From JABHQR01 sp043812455 (GTDB taxonomy: Archaea > Nanobdellota > Nanobdellia > Woesearchaeales > GW2011-AR9): a DNA stretch of 13,870 nucleotides. Where the stretch lies: positions 1 through 13,870 of the forward strand of contig JBDRMB010000011.1 in assembly GCA_043812455.1 (NCBI GenBank), read 5' to 3'. Below, one piece after another: positions 6,665-13,870 of this stretch (position 1 is the stretch's first letter; every line of letters starts with the position of its first letter). The notes under the pieces were generated by a model. It was given only the letters and a program-made list of their open reading frames with translations. It was not told the DNA's origin and did no database searches. The translations under genes were made by a program, and so were the position numbers.

Positions 6665-6704
6665 TAAACGCGTGTAGGAATGATTGCGCACAACAAAAGA
6701 ATGA

Positions 6705-9700
6705 TTAAGTCATAAAATCGCCAAGTCCTGCTTGTTTCTCTTTTTCTTTTCCAAACACGGCAATTACGTTCTTCTCTAAAATTTCAATGGTTTCCTTCAA
6801 GTAAGGAGAAAACTCATACTTTCTTGTAAGTTCAATAGACGGTTCTAGGTATTTAATCACAGAACCTTCCGAAATAGTAAACATCAATTTTGGATTGTTA
6901 CAAGCAGTACACTTATTGCTAAGTGGCGGACGACGGTACTTTGCATTACATTTTGGACATCTAAACTTTTGCATGGAATATTTTCTTAAATTACCTTTTA
7001 TGTCGCTGAGAAAGTGTTTCTGCACTACCATCATTGCCACGTGATCAAGATCTACTGCCCGAACTTTCTTAGCAATGTCCATTTGCCCAAACAACTTTTC
7101 TTGCATAGTAGGTAAAATTTTGTATGCTGAACATTGTACACCCTTGTTGAAGTCATTAACGTGATGAGTAAACCCAAAACCTTCGTACTGCCCTTCCGTG
7201 TCTAGTTGATCTGCCAATTGAACAATTTTTTTCTTATCTAGGCCGTGTTTAACATCCCAGGGCGCTTTCATTTCTTCAGCAGCCTCATAAAATTCTAATG
7301 GATATTCCCATACCTTTTCCATACCTAAAACTTGGTCGTCAACTTCTGAAGGTACTAAGGTTGCAGTAAGTACTAACGGTGCGTCCATAGTAGATCCCCT
7401 ACTAGAAGGTAAGAATTTTTTTGAGAAATTGATTAACCCATCAAGTAAAAGTAATCCCGCCGCCTCATCACCATCACAATCTCTTCTTAATCCAGCATGA
7501 TACATTGGATGTGCAATCATTCCTTGCGTTTGTGAAAATCCAATTATTCTTCCTACGGTTCCTGCAGAGATGTGCGGTGCCAAACCAATAATTAAATGCC
7601 CTACCAAATCTTCATCTTTTTTTATTTTGTAGAACGGTTCCATACCATAAAATCTTACCAATAGGTCGTCAATGAAGTTTGCTACATTTTTTAAAACAAT
7701 AATCGCTGAATCCTCCAGAACATTCAACCCAGGCATAATTATGTCCTGTGGTTTTAATTCTAAAATTTGATTGTCGTTTTCTAACTCTTCGCTTTCAAAA
7801 TCTTTTTTGTAACCTAACTTTTTTAACTTTTCAACTGAAGTTCCAATTTCTTTGGGTTTGAAATGTGTTAATGGTAATTCTGTGCAGTCATGCCTGGTAG
7901 TTCCATCTTTATTAACATAAACGTTGTGCTTGGCACGCAAAATTGCTTTTGCTAAATGTTCAACAATATGTTCTTTGTTAGAACTTCCTTTTATGCCTTT
8001 TATTAAGTCTGGATGAATATTTTCTCCGATTCTTTTTTTTGCTTTGTTGAAATAGCTTTCAATATCTATTTCTTGCTTTTTGTAAGTTAAAGTTTTACCA
8101 TGCCGGCATTGGTCCTTATCAACTACACCACAAGTTCTACAGAAGTAATTTGCCTTACACTCTTCACCACAGTCATCGCAAGTACGATAAACAGAATCTT
8201 TATCGCACTTTTCACAATGATAATTTGGAAAATCTGAAGTTACCTTTCCTGCTTTTAATGCTGACTGAAAACATCTTAACCTATCGCCTTCTTCCCCAAC
8301 TGGAAACAGCCCGTGAGGTTTTCCTTTCATTGACCTCATTTTAGCTTTTTCTGGACGACCCATCCTAGCTCCAATGAAAGTGCCCGCTTTATCTCTCAAA
8401 GAAATTTTTTCTTTTTTAAGTTCTGCATTTAGCGCTTCTAAGGCATTTTCATGTTTAATGTCACTTGATTTAAGCTCGGTTAAACCTTTTTGATCTTGAA
8501 AAATTAATAATTGCGCTAAAATTTTACTTTCAATCTTTTCTAAAACAACACTTTCACTATTAATTACTTGGTGTTCTATTCCTAACAGTTCAAGAATCCT
8601 TTTTCCTTTTGTTACTTTTTCATTCTCCCTATTTTCCTTTGAATATGGTAAAATTATTTTCTTAATCCCATTTTCATCTTTCTTCAGTTTTCCTAATTTG
8701 AGAAACTCTTTCAGGAGATTAAAATCGTTAAGTGCAATTAATTTCCAATAGTGTGTGTAATCTGGATGCAAGGGAACGCCAAGGTGTTTGCTCATTTTAA
8801 CAGCATCTTCAAAAGAAGGGGATTGAAACAACGGTTTGATGATAGATATGTTAAGTCTTTCTTGATCTAACTTTAATTCCTTAGCTAAATTCTTAATCTC
8901 GTTTTCTAACTTGGCTTCTTTTTCTTTTCCGGCCTTTTCTGCTAAAGATTTCCTAACTTCAAGAGACCACCATTCTGGACAATATCCTGGGGGAACGAGC
9001 TTCTGTCCGTTTTCAGAAAAATCCCCATAATTAAACAAAATATCTCCTAAGAAAACAATTTCAACAATTTTTTTAACATGAAGTTTAGCCTCTTCTTCAG
9101 TATTAAGTTTTTTCACCGAACCATCTTCCAATTTAACAATCGGCCCTTCCAAAGTATCACATAAAGTTACTGTTGCAGCTTTTCCTGGCCGTTCTACTTT
9201 CAATTGTGTTCCAATAGCAATATATTTGTCGAGCGCTATTAATGTCGCAGGATGCATCGCCGTAGCAGAAAATCCTGATGTTCTTCCACGCCCATATCTT
9301 AACCGAAATCCCCCCTCCGCTAACGGGTGGGTGAGCACTGGTCGTCCAGCCACTAAATCGGAAATGAATGTATCATTAGCCTTAACTACTACTTTTTTCT
9401 TTCCATCTTTGGCTCCAGCTTCGTCTTTCTTATCATCACCGCTGCTATGGGCTGCATGGATTTTTTCTTTCAATTTCAAGAAATCAGCAATAAAACTCCA
9501 TTCCAAGTCAAAATCTTTGCCCCATTTTGACAATCTTTTCCATAACTTTGGTGCTTTCTGACACAAACCTTCAGCTAAAACTAAAGCTACACCCCCCCTG
9601 ATCATATTAGTGCTGATTCTTGGCAAATCCTTAAAGTTGGAAACTTCAAATTTTTCAGTGGGGTCACCATCTACCTCGACAGGAATGTGGGAAATCATAA

Positions 9701-10349
9701 ACTTCAATTCTTCGTCAGATGGGCGATACTGTAGATTGGTTACTCTTTCATGATAATCGTTAACTTCTGCCACGTATCGTTTGACTTCAGTTTCATCGGG
9801 ATCGTAAGTAGAATATCCCATTTTTACCCTCACATAATCTGAAAGGATTACTGATGTAGAAGCTGCCGTTCCTCCCGCCCCCCTAATTGGGCCGGCATAC
9901 TTTATAGCAAAATATTCCTTACCGTCTTTTCTTTTCTTAATTTCAATGCCAATAAACCCTTCTAACGGTGCTGCTACAATGCCTAAAGTAAGATATGCAA
10001 AACCGGTTCTAATTCCAATTTCCATAGCTTCTTTTTTGTCGCTAAACTTACAAAATTGTTCTTTTGCTACTTCTTCAGCAATTTTGAATCCAACTCGCCA
10101 ATCTAAAGTTCCATATTCCTTTTCAAGCTCTTGAATACGTTCTGGAATCTTAGTGCCTAATAACTGGGGTGCAGCCATGGAAACAAGACCAATTACTCTT
10201 TCTGCCATGTTATGTGCAAGCATAATCTCGGATTCTGGCATAGGATCTAGGTTCTTACTTCTAGCTTCGTTGGCTATTTCATAACATTTGACTACATTTT
10301 CAGTTAATTCAGAGAAATACTTTTGCATATCTTTAGAAGCTTTGGCCAT
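6705..10349 (-). CDS. polC: DNA polymerase D (Pol II) large subunit DP2
   Basis: DP2 is the catalytic subunit of PolD, the replicative polymerase of most archaea outside the Crenarchaeota. The 1214 residues are contiguous and close to the usual mature length; no intein is present. The N-terminal region has the family blocks YAGPIRGAGGTAAS (151-164) and AEGGFRLRYGRGRTSGF (344-360). A hydrophilic insert (about 301-322, GDDKKDEAGAKDGKKK) looks disordered. The first double-psi barrel carries ARMGRPEKAKMR (661-672) and KPHGLFPVGEEG (677-688). A zinc-binding block follows (C712, C715, C724, C727, C731, C737, C740, C748). The second barrel carries the catalytic loop RRDCDGDEAA (955-964). The C-terminus has a zinc finger (C1131, C1134, C1147, C1150) that contacts DP1. 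It ends in a PCNA-binding PIP box, Q1206-x2-L1209-x2-F1212-M. The catalytic loop has Asp957 where I expect Asn. The gene is downstream of cdc6 and DP1. Confidence 0.97.
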   Translation of the reverse strand: MAKASKDMQKYFSELTENVVKCYEIANEARSKNLDPMPESEIMLAHNMAERVIGLVSMAAPQLLGTKIPERIQELEKEYGTLDWRVGFKIAEEVAKEQFCKFSDKKEAMEIGIRTGFAYLTLGIVAAPLEGFIGIEIKKRKDGKEYFAIKYAGPIRGAGGTAASTSVILSDYVRVKMGYSTYDPDETEVKRYVAEVNDYHERVTNLQYRPSDEELKFMISHIPVEVDGDPTEKFEVSNFKDLPRISTNMIRGGVALVLAEGLCQKAPKLWKRLSKWGKDFDLEWSFIADFLKLKEKIHAAHSSGDDKKDEAGAKDGKKKVVVKANDTFISDLVAGRPVLTHPLAEGGFRLRYGRGRTSGFSATAMHPATLIALDKYIAIGTQLKVERPGKAATVTLCDTLEGPIVKLEDGSVKKLNTEEEAKLHVKKIVEIVFLGDILFNYGDFSENGQKLVPPGYCPEWWSLEVRKSLAEKAGKEKEAKLENEIKNLAKELKLDQERLNISIIKPLFQSPSFEDAVKMSKHLGVPLHPDYTHYWKLIALNDFNLLKEFLKLGKLKKDENGIKKIILPYSKENRENEKVTKGKRILELLGIEHQVINSESVVLEKIESKILAQLLIFQDQKGLTELKSSDIKHENALEALNAELKKEKISLRDKAGTFIGARMGRPEKAKMRSMKGKPHGLFPVGEEGDRLRCFQSALKAGKVTSDFPNYHCEKCDKDSVYRTCDDCGEECKANYFCRTCGVVDKDQCRHGKTLTYKKQEIDIESYFNKAKKRIGENIHPDLIKGIKGSSNKEHIVEHLAKAILRAKHNVYVNKDGTTRHDCTELPLTHFKPKEIGTSVEKLKKLGYKKDFESEELENDNQILELKPQDIIMPGLNVLEDSAIIVLKNVANFIDDLLVRFYGMEPFYKIKKDEDLVGHLIIGLAPHISAGTVGRIIGFSQTQGMIAHPMYHAGLRRDCDGDEAAGLLLLDGLINFSKKFLPSSRGSTMDAPLVLTATLVPSEVDDQVLGMEKVWEYPLEFYEAAEEMKAPWDVKHGLDKKKIVQLADQLDTEGQYEGFGFTHHVNDFNKGVQCSAYKILPTMQEKLFGQMDIAKKVRAVDLDHVAMMVVQKHFLSDIKGNLRKYSMQKFRCPKCNAKYRRPPLSNKCTACNNPKLMFTISEGSVIKYLEPSIELTRKYEFSPYLKETIEILEKNVIAVFGKEKEKQAGLGDFMT

Positions 10350-10567
10350 TTTGTATAAGTGATTTAATTACTTTATTTGAGGCAAGTACTGGTTTTTAAG
10401 TATTGTTCTACTCAAGATTAACTAATACAAATTATGTTCCAGAGATTATCTTCTAGAACTTAGTTTATCTAACAGAACCGCTTGCTTATATGCTTTCTGC
10501 AGGTTTGACTATTGTGTCGCAAGATCTGCATAGAAAAATGTTTATATTTTTATTGTGAGTCTGCGGA
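10350..10567. other. 218-base spacer between DP1 and DP2 genes
   Basis: No gene is supported here. The complement contains several TATA-like elements: GCATATAAGC near 10484-10493, ACTTAAAAACC near 10391-10401, and AAATAAAGTAATTAAAT near 10363-10379. The last lies about 25-30 bases before the DP2 ATG and could give a leaderless message. An imperfect inverted repeat GTTCcAGA...TCTaGAAC occupies 10436-10459. A small hairpin (AGTC, loop TGCG, GACT) covers 10558-10569 and overlaps the DP1 stop; the complement then reads AT-rich to an oligo-T at about 10532-10537, so DP1 transcripts may end here. The stretch ATTTGTATTAGTTAATCTT (10414-10432 complement) nearly repeats 92-110. I see no tRNA or box C/D pattern. 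Confidence 0.4.
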
Positions 10568-12286
10568 CTAAACAAACCTAAGCACTTTAACTTCTCTGGT
10601 TTTCAAATTTACGATTGGTACCCTGCCTGGTTCTGGGTTATGCCCAAGTTTCTCTTGAAACTTAGTTTTTGCTTGCCAGCAACTGCCACCAATCATCGTA
10701 ACACCCTTATAATTGGCAACTGCAGAATAATGAATATGTCCTGTAATAAGAAAATCTGGTATTTTTTTGATCAATAGGGGATCTTCTTCATATGCTGGCA
10801 AATACGGCGTTGATTTATAGGAAGGAGCTAAATGTCTCCTCTTTAACAAAAATTTCATGATCAAATCTGCTCGTTCATAACCACCATTATTTCTAATATC
10901 GTCAACATTAGCAACATAATAATCGAAACTGGATCCGTGATACATTAAGATGTTAAATCCAGAAAAACCTTTAGTTTTAGCAATGTTAACCATTCCGGGG
11001 TTGCTTACTAAAGTTACATTAGGCATGTTGTGCAAATCTTTGGTATATTCTTTATAGAAAATTACTTGCGGTTCTGCTAAATGGACTGCATCGTGATTTC
11101 CTGGACAAATAAAAATCTGTTTATCTAAGGGAATCTCTTTAATCAATTCAATGAATTTGTTATATTGCCCCCTTGTATCAGTAATCTTAAGTTCTTTCTC
11201 TTGTCCAGGGTAAATCCCAATACCATCAACCAAATCTCCGGCAATAAAAATGTATTTAACTTTATTGGCAATACTGCGTTGAGAATCATTGCCGGCGTTG
11301 CCAGAGGTCCATTTTAAAAATTTTTTGAATTCTTCTTCTAAAAAATTGTTTGAACCTACATGAACATCTGATAAAAAAATTGCATATTCTTCTTTATCGG
11401 ATTGTTTTAAGTCAATATTGCTTGGTATGTCTGGCCAAATAACATCGTCAACAAAAATTATGTTATCTCCACTTACTCCCACAACTCCAATAACTTCATC
11501 AAAAACTAGTTCTTTTCCTTTCTTGTGTACGTCTTCCTTACTTTTGTTAATCAAAATTTTAATTTCTCCGGTAAGATCTTCTAGCGTGATTATAAGGTTA
11601 CTATTCTTTGTTTCAGCAATATCGCTAATTACTCCAATAATACTCACATTTTCTCGTTCTTTTTTCATGCGCAATCTGTTAATGCTAACCAAATTTTTCA
11701 TTTCTGGGTGCTGACGAATTAATTTTTCTAAATACTGATACCTGGTACGAAAAATCTTGGTAAAATCAGTTACGGTATACTTGTGAGTTATTGTTTCATA
11801 AGAATAAACAATTTCGTATTCTAATTCGCGTTCAATTTTTTCCAATTCTGCAACTGCACCTTCAGCAACAATATTTTGATTAATTCTTTCTTCAGAATTT
11901 ACGTTGTGTTCTGGAAGGTTAGCTTCCATAAGATCTTCTTCCAACTCAGTTTCTATGCTTTTCAGTTCTTGTCGGTTCTTTGTTTTTTTGTTAGATGCAA
12001 TTGTCAAAGATCCCTTTTTCAAATCTTGTAATTGTGATTGATAACGGTCTTCCTCGCCGTTCTTTTCAAACCCGACCCTAAAATGGTCAACCGCATACCA
12101 ATCTACTAAGAAACTATCATCCTTAATCAATTTTGAGTAATCATCATTTAAAACAATTAAATCCTCTTCGCCTTTTATTTTTTCGATGAGATCTTCATTC
12201 AGTTCCCTTTCTAGCATTTCTTTATTTACTAAAATGCCTTTTTCAAACATCCGATCTATTAATTGTTTTTTTGTTGATTCTACCAT
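10568..12286 (-). CDS. polB: DNA polymerase D (Pol II) small subunit DP1, 3'-5' exonuclease
   Basis: DP1 is the proofreading exonuclease and scaffold of PolD. The 572-residue length is a little below the roughly 600 residues usual in Thermococcales. Residues 1-70 form a small N-terminal domain, and 75-195 are a charged, probably flexible linker. An OB-fold covers about 213-285 (VSIIGVISDIAETKN and LTGEIKILINK). The Mre11-like phosphodiesterase domain (302-572) has every metal-binding motif: D307-V-H309, G350-D351-LVD, G396-N-H398-D399, H450-G451 and G516-H517-I-H519. It should therefore be an active exonuclease, unlike the inactivated B-subunits of eukaryotic polymerases. The gene begins 28 bases after the cdc6 stop, with a Shine-Dalgarno AAAGGTT (12294-12300 complement) seven bases before the ATG, so it is co-transcribed with cdc6. 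Confidence 0.96.
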   Translation of the reverse strand: MVESTKKQLIDRMFEKGILVNKEMLERELNEDLIEKIKGEEDLIVLNDDYSKLIKDDSFLVDWYAVDHFRVGFEKNGEEDRYQSQLQDLKKGSLTIASNKKTKNRQELKSIETELEEDLMEANLPEHNVNSEERINQNIVAEGAVAELEKIERELEYEIVYSYETITHKYTVTDFTKIFRTRYQYLEKLIRQHPEMKNLVSINRLRMKKERENVSIIGVISDIAETKNSNLIITLEDLTGEIKILINKSKEDVHKKGKELVFDEVIGVVGVSGDNIIFVDDVIWPDIPSNIDLKQSDKEEYAIFLSDVHVGSNNFLEEEFKKFLKWTSGNAGNDSQRSIANKVKYIFIAGDLVDGIGIYPGQEKELKITDTRGQYNKFIELIKEIPLDKQIFICPGNHDAVHLAEPQVIFYKEYTKDLHNMPNVTLVSNPGMVNIAKTKGFSGFNILMYHGSSFDYYVANVDDIRNNGGYERADLIMKFLLKRRHLAPSYKSTPYLPAYEEDPLLIKKIPDFLITGHIHYSAVANYKGVTMIGGSCWQAKTKFQEKLGHNPEPGRVPIVNLKTREVKVLRFV

Positions 12287-12293
12287 TTAATTT

Positions 12294-12300
12294 AACCTTT
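12294..12300 (-). promoter_or_regulatory. Shine-Dalgarno of the DP1 gene
   Basis: The complement reads AAAGGTT, seven bases before the ATG. An internal cistron needs such a site, and its presence supports a cdc6-DP1 operon. Confidence 0.45.
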
Positions 12301-12314
12301 TAACAAAGAAAAAA

Positions 12315-13517
12315 TTATGATTTTAATTGGACTGATCGCTCAATAATTTCTTTCAATTTTGTTTTAGCATTGTCATCTAACGAAATTGAGACTTCTCTGG
12401 TTCTACCATAACGCCCTTTTGAGATTATTTTAGCGTTAATGATGCCTAACATATCAAATTCTGCTAAGATATCAGATACTCGGCGCTGAGTTAATACATT
12501 AAATTTAATTTTTTTGCATAGAGTTTGATAAATTTCATAAATCTCTCCAGTAAAAATAGTCTTTTTTTGTGGAGCTAACAATAATATTGAATACAATACC
12601 GCCTGAAATTGTTTAGGTTGACTTATCACGGCATTAATTATTTTATCAGATTCAATTTTTCCTTCGGCGTCGTCCAAATGTTTAATTTCGATTGAGCCAG
12701 ACGCGGTCCGTTCTGCTAATTCTCCAGCTACCCGAAGCAAGTCAATCGCTCTACGAGCATCACCATGTTCTCTTGCAGCAAATGCAGCACATTTTTCTAT
12801 AACTCCTGGTTTTAAAACTTCTGGCTGGAATGCTTTTTCGGCCCTTTTCCTTAAAATGTCTTGTATTTGAATGGCGTTATATGAAGGAAAAATCAATTCC
12901 TCTTCAGATAATGAAGATTTCACTCTTGGATCTAAATTTTCTGAAAAGACAAGATTATTAGAAATCCCAATTAAACATATTTTTGCGTTTTTTAGTTCAG
13001 AATTGATCCTAGTCAAATTGTAAAGGATTTCATCACCTATTTTTTTTGTTAATTGATCAATTTCATCTAACACTAAAAGTATAATAAGTTTTTCTCGATC
13101 AACTAAAGAATAAAATATATTATAAATTTCGTCGGTTGGTAGTCCAGTAGTTGGAACTTCCCTACCAAAATCTTTGATTAGTTGGGCAATTAAGCGATAT
13201 TCGGTGTCTGCTACTCGTTTGAGTTTACAATTTAAATAAATACACTTCAGTGGAATCTTATTTTCCTGAGCAATCTTTTCCATAGAATTGAGAACGTACT
13301 TTATAGAAAGGGTTTTTCCAGTTCCAGTTTTACCATAAACCAACAAATTGGATGGTTGTTCGGTTCTTAACGCAGGAGCAAGAATATTAGCAACTTCTTG
13401 AATTTGTTCTTCCCTATACAACACTTCACTTGGAACATAAGAAGATAATAATAGGGATTTATCTACAAATAAAGAGTCCTTCTTTAAAAAATTTTCAAAA
13501 AAACTTCCAATCTTCAT
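12315..13517 (-). CDS. cdc6: Orc1/Cdc6 replication initiator
   Basis: Orc1/Cdc6 binds origin recognition boxes as an AAA+ ATPase and helps load the MCM helicase. The 400 residues are typical. Walker A is GKTGTGKT (62-69), Walker B LLVLDEID (147-154), sensor 1 ISNN (185-188), an LDPRVKSS segment (195-202) contains the likely arginine finger Arg198, and sensor 2 is GDARRAID (252-259). The C-terminal third (about 310-395) is the winged-helix DNA-binding domain, including ILLAPQKKTIFTGEIYEIY and LTQRRVSDILAEFDMLGII. All ATPase motifs look intact. The gene faces away from the 353-base non-coding right end that carries ORB-like sequences, as in Pyrococcus, where cdc6 adjoins the origin. DP1 and DP2 follow on the same strand. 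A GGTG Shine-Dalgarno-like sequence lies five bases before the ATG and overlaps the ORB-like site. Confidence 0.96.
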   Translation of the reverse strand: MKIGSFFENFLKKDSLFVDKSLLLSSYVPSEVLYREEQIQEVANILAPALRTEQPSNLLVYGKTGTGKTLSIKYVLNSMEKIAQENKIPLKCIYLNCKLKRVADTEYRLIAQLIKDFGREVPTTGLPTDEIYNIFYSLVDREKLIILLVLDEIDQLTKKIGDEILYNLTRINSELKNAKICLIGISNNLVFSENLDPRVKSSLSEEELIFPSYNAIQIQDILRKRAEKAFQPEVLKPGVIEKCAAFAAREHGDARRAIDLLRVAGELAERTASGSIEIKHLDDAEGKIESDKIINAVISQPKQFQAVLYSILLLAPQKKTIFTGEIYEIYQTLCKKIKFNVLTQRRVSDILAEFDMLGIINAKIISKGRYGRTREVSISLDDNAKTKLKEIIERSVQLKS

Positions 13518-13524
13518 ATTTACA

Positions 13525-13551
13525 CCCCAGACCCCCCTGTTTCTGTTGGAG
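13525..13551 (-). promoter_or_regulatory. ORB-like origin recognition box 1
   Basis: The complement reads CTCCAACAGAAACAGGGGGG followed by TCTGGGG. Archaeal ORB elements have the form TTCCAGTGGAAAC, a few bases, then a G-string. Here TCCA, then GAAAC and six Gs are in the same order with slightly shorter spacing. It lies between the TATA-like element and the ATG of cdc6. Confidence 0.55.
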
Positions 13552-13562
13552 ATATAAATTTA
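13551..13562 (-). promoter_or_regulatory. TATA-like element of cdc6
   Basis: The complement reads TAAATTTATATC, about 34-45 bases before the cdc6 ATG at 13515-13517, implying a start of transcription near 13530 and a leader of about a dozen bases. A second TATA-like TTTATATATC lies at 13591-13600. The predicted start falls inside the ORB-like G-run. Confidence 0.45.
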
Positions 13563-13580
13563 ACCAACCTGGAAACAACA
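13562..13580 (+). promoter_or_regulatory. Partial ORB-like box 2, opposite orientation
   Basis: AACCAACCTGGAAACAACA shares CCAAC then GAAACA with box 1, but on the other strand, and has CCTGGAAAC similar to the ORB dyad half. It lacks the G-string. Two divergent boxes separated by an AT-rich 10-12 bases would be a plausible initiator dimer site. This is the weaker of the two matches. Confidence 0.35.
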
Positions 13581-13722
13581 ATTTCCTTTGGATATATAAA
13601 ATTACTTGTTGCAATAAATAAATAGTGTAATGTTTATGTGTTGGTTGGTGGTTTGAATGATAATGATTGTGACTAAGGGGTTATTCATTATGATTAGCAC
13701 AAATCTATCTAATAAATTTATT

Positions 13723-13739
13723 GTCTATTTGAAATAGAC
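13723..13739. repeat. 17-base perfect palindrome in the origin region
   Basis: GTCTATTTGAAATAGAC consists of 8-base arms around one central G. It lies at the border between the box-containing part and the A/T-only part of the non-coding region. It could be a protein-binding site at the unwinding element, or a regulatory site of a gene beyond the right edge. Confidence 0.5.
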
Positions 13740-13870
13740 TTATTTGTTAAATGCAATTAATCTTAATACAAAATTTTCCTCAATATTACAACTCCTTTCA
13801 TTCACTATAAGCACATTATTATTAAAATTAAATTTCTTTTATTATATTATTATTAATTAAACTTATTATA

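Larger units (their letters stand above)
13518..13870. other. Probable chromosomal replication origin (oriC)
   Basis: This gene-free stretch lies directly upstream of cdc6. It contains an ORB-like sequence with a G-run (13525-13551 complement), a second partial ORB-like sequence in the opposite orientation (13562-13580), a GT-rich tract GTTGGTTGGTGGTTTGAA (13639-13656), a run GACTAAGGGG (13671-13680), a perfect 17-base palindrome (13723-13739), and then about 130 bases of almost pure A/T, suited to strand opening. Gene order (origin, cdc6, DP1, DP2) matches known euryarchaeal origins. The right part (13740-13870) shows no gene that I can support. The origin call is inference from sequence pattern and position. 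Confidence 0.6.

Noticed and set aside
6665..6704. Hairpin terminator between the DUF424 gene and DP2 (GTGT...GCAC pairing)
   Set aside because: Pairing is only a few bases with mismatches and no oligo-T run follows; not supportable.
6705..10349. Intein in DP2, as found in some Pyrococcus and halophile homologues
   Set aside because: The protein is contiguous at normal mature length, and no intein splice motifs interrupt the conserved blocks.
10471..10532. Possible tRNA or small RNA in the DP1-DP2 spacer (CTTGC/GCAAG and TATGC/GCATA pairs)
   Set aside because: The pairs do not nest into a cloverleaf, there is no T-loop consensus, and no box C/D motifs were found.
1..13870. CRISPR array, insertion sequence, toxin-antitoxin or other defence system
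   Set aside because: No regularly spaced repeats, transposase motifs, terminal repeats or known defence domains were seen; gaps between genes are short and explained by promoters or the origin.

Overview
This window looks like an ordinary stretch of an AT-rich archaeal chromosome, dominated by core information-processing genes. Evidence for Archaea is direct: both subunits of the D-family DNA polymerase, an Orc1/Cdc6 initiator, the transcription factor TFE, translation factor aIF2-beta with a DUF424 neighbour, and the Hjc resolvase. Most start codons sit about 30 bases downstream of a BRE/TATA-like element with no Shine-Dalgarno, as expected for leaderless archaeal transcripts. The compact layout, small proteins, lysine-rich tails and a lamin-tail-domain surface protein suggest a DPANN-type or related euryarchaeal lineage (Woesearchaeota-like is my guess). 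That placement is inference, not something the sequence proves.

Layout from left to right. The left edge holds the first 23 codons of a leftward gene, divergent from a large rightward gene for a secreted, C-terminally anchored protein with two lamin-tail domains. Rightward genes then follow: a HAD-family hydrolase, tRNase Z (rnz), Hjc, and TFE-alpha with an unusual ~100-residue histone-H1-like tail. A small leftward gene encodes a membrane protein with a basic tail. Next come aIF2-beta and DUF424 (rightward). The right half is leftward: PolD large subunit DP2 (6705-10349), PolD small subunit DP1 (10568-12286) and orc1/cdc6 (12315-13517), transcribed in the order cdc6, DP1, DP2. The last 353 bases (13518-13870) carry no gene. 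They contain ORB-like sequences, a G-run and a very AT-rich tract, and I call them a probable replication origin.

How the genes work together. The right half is the classical euryarchaeal replication module: an origin next to its initiator, followed by the replicative polymerase. The ORB-like site lies between the probable TATA box and the start codon of cdc6, which suggests that the initiator represses its own gene. The left half is a loose set of translation, transcription, tRNA-processing and recombination genes.

I found no CRISPR array, mobile element, toxin-antitoxin pair or defence system, and no convincing new multi-gene system. The points most worth a second look are three: the PolD catalytic loop reads DCDGD where the textbook motif as I know it is NCDGD; TFE carries a strongly basic tail; and the origin/initiator arrangement is tightly overlapped.
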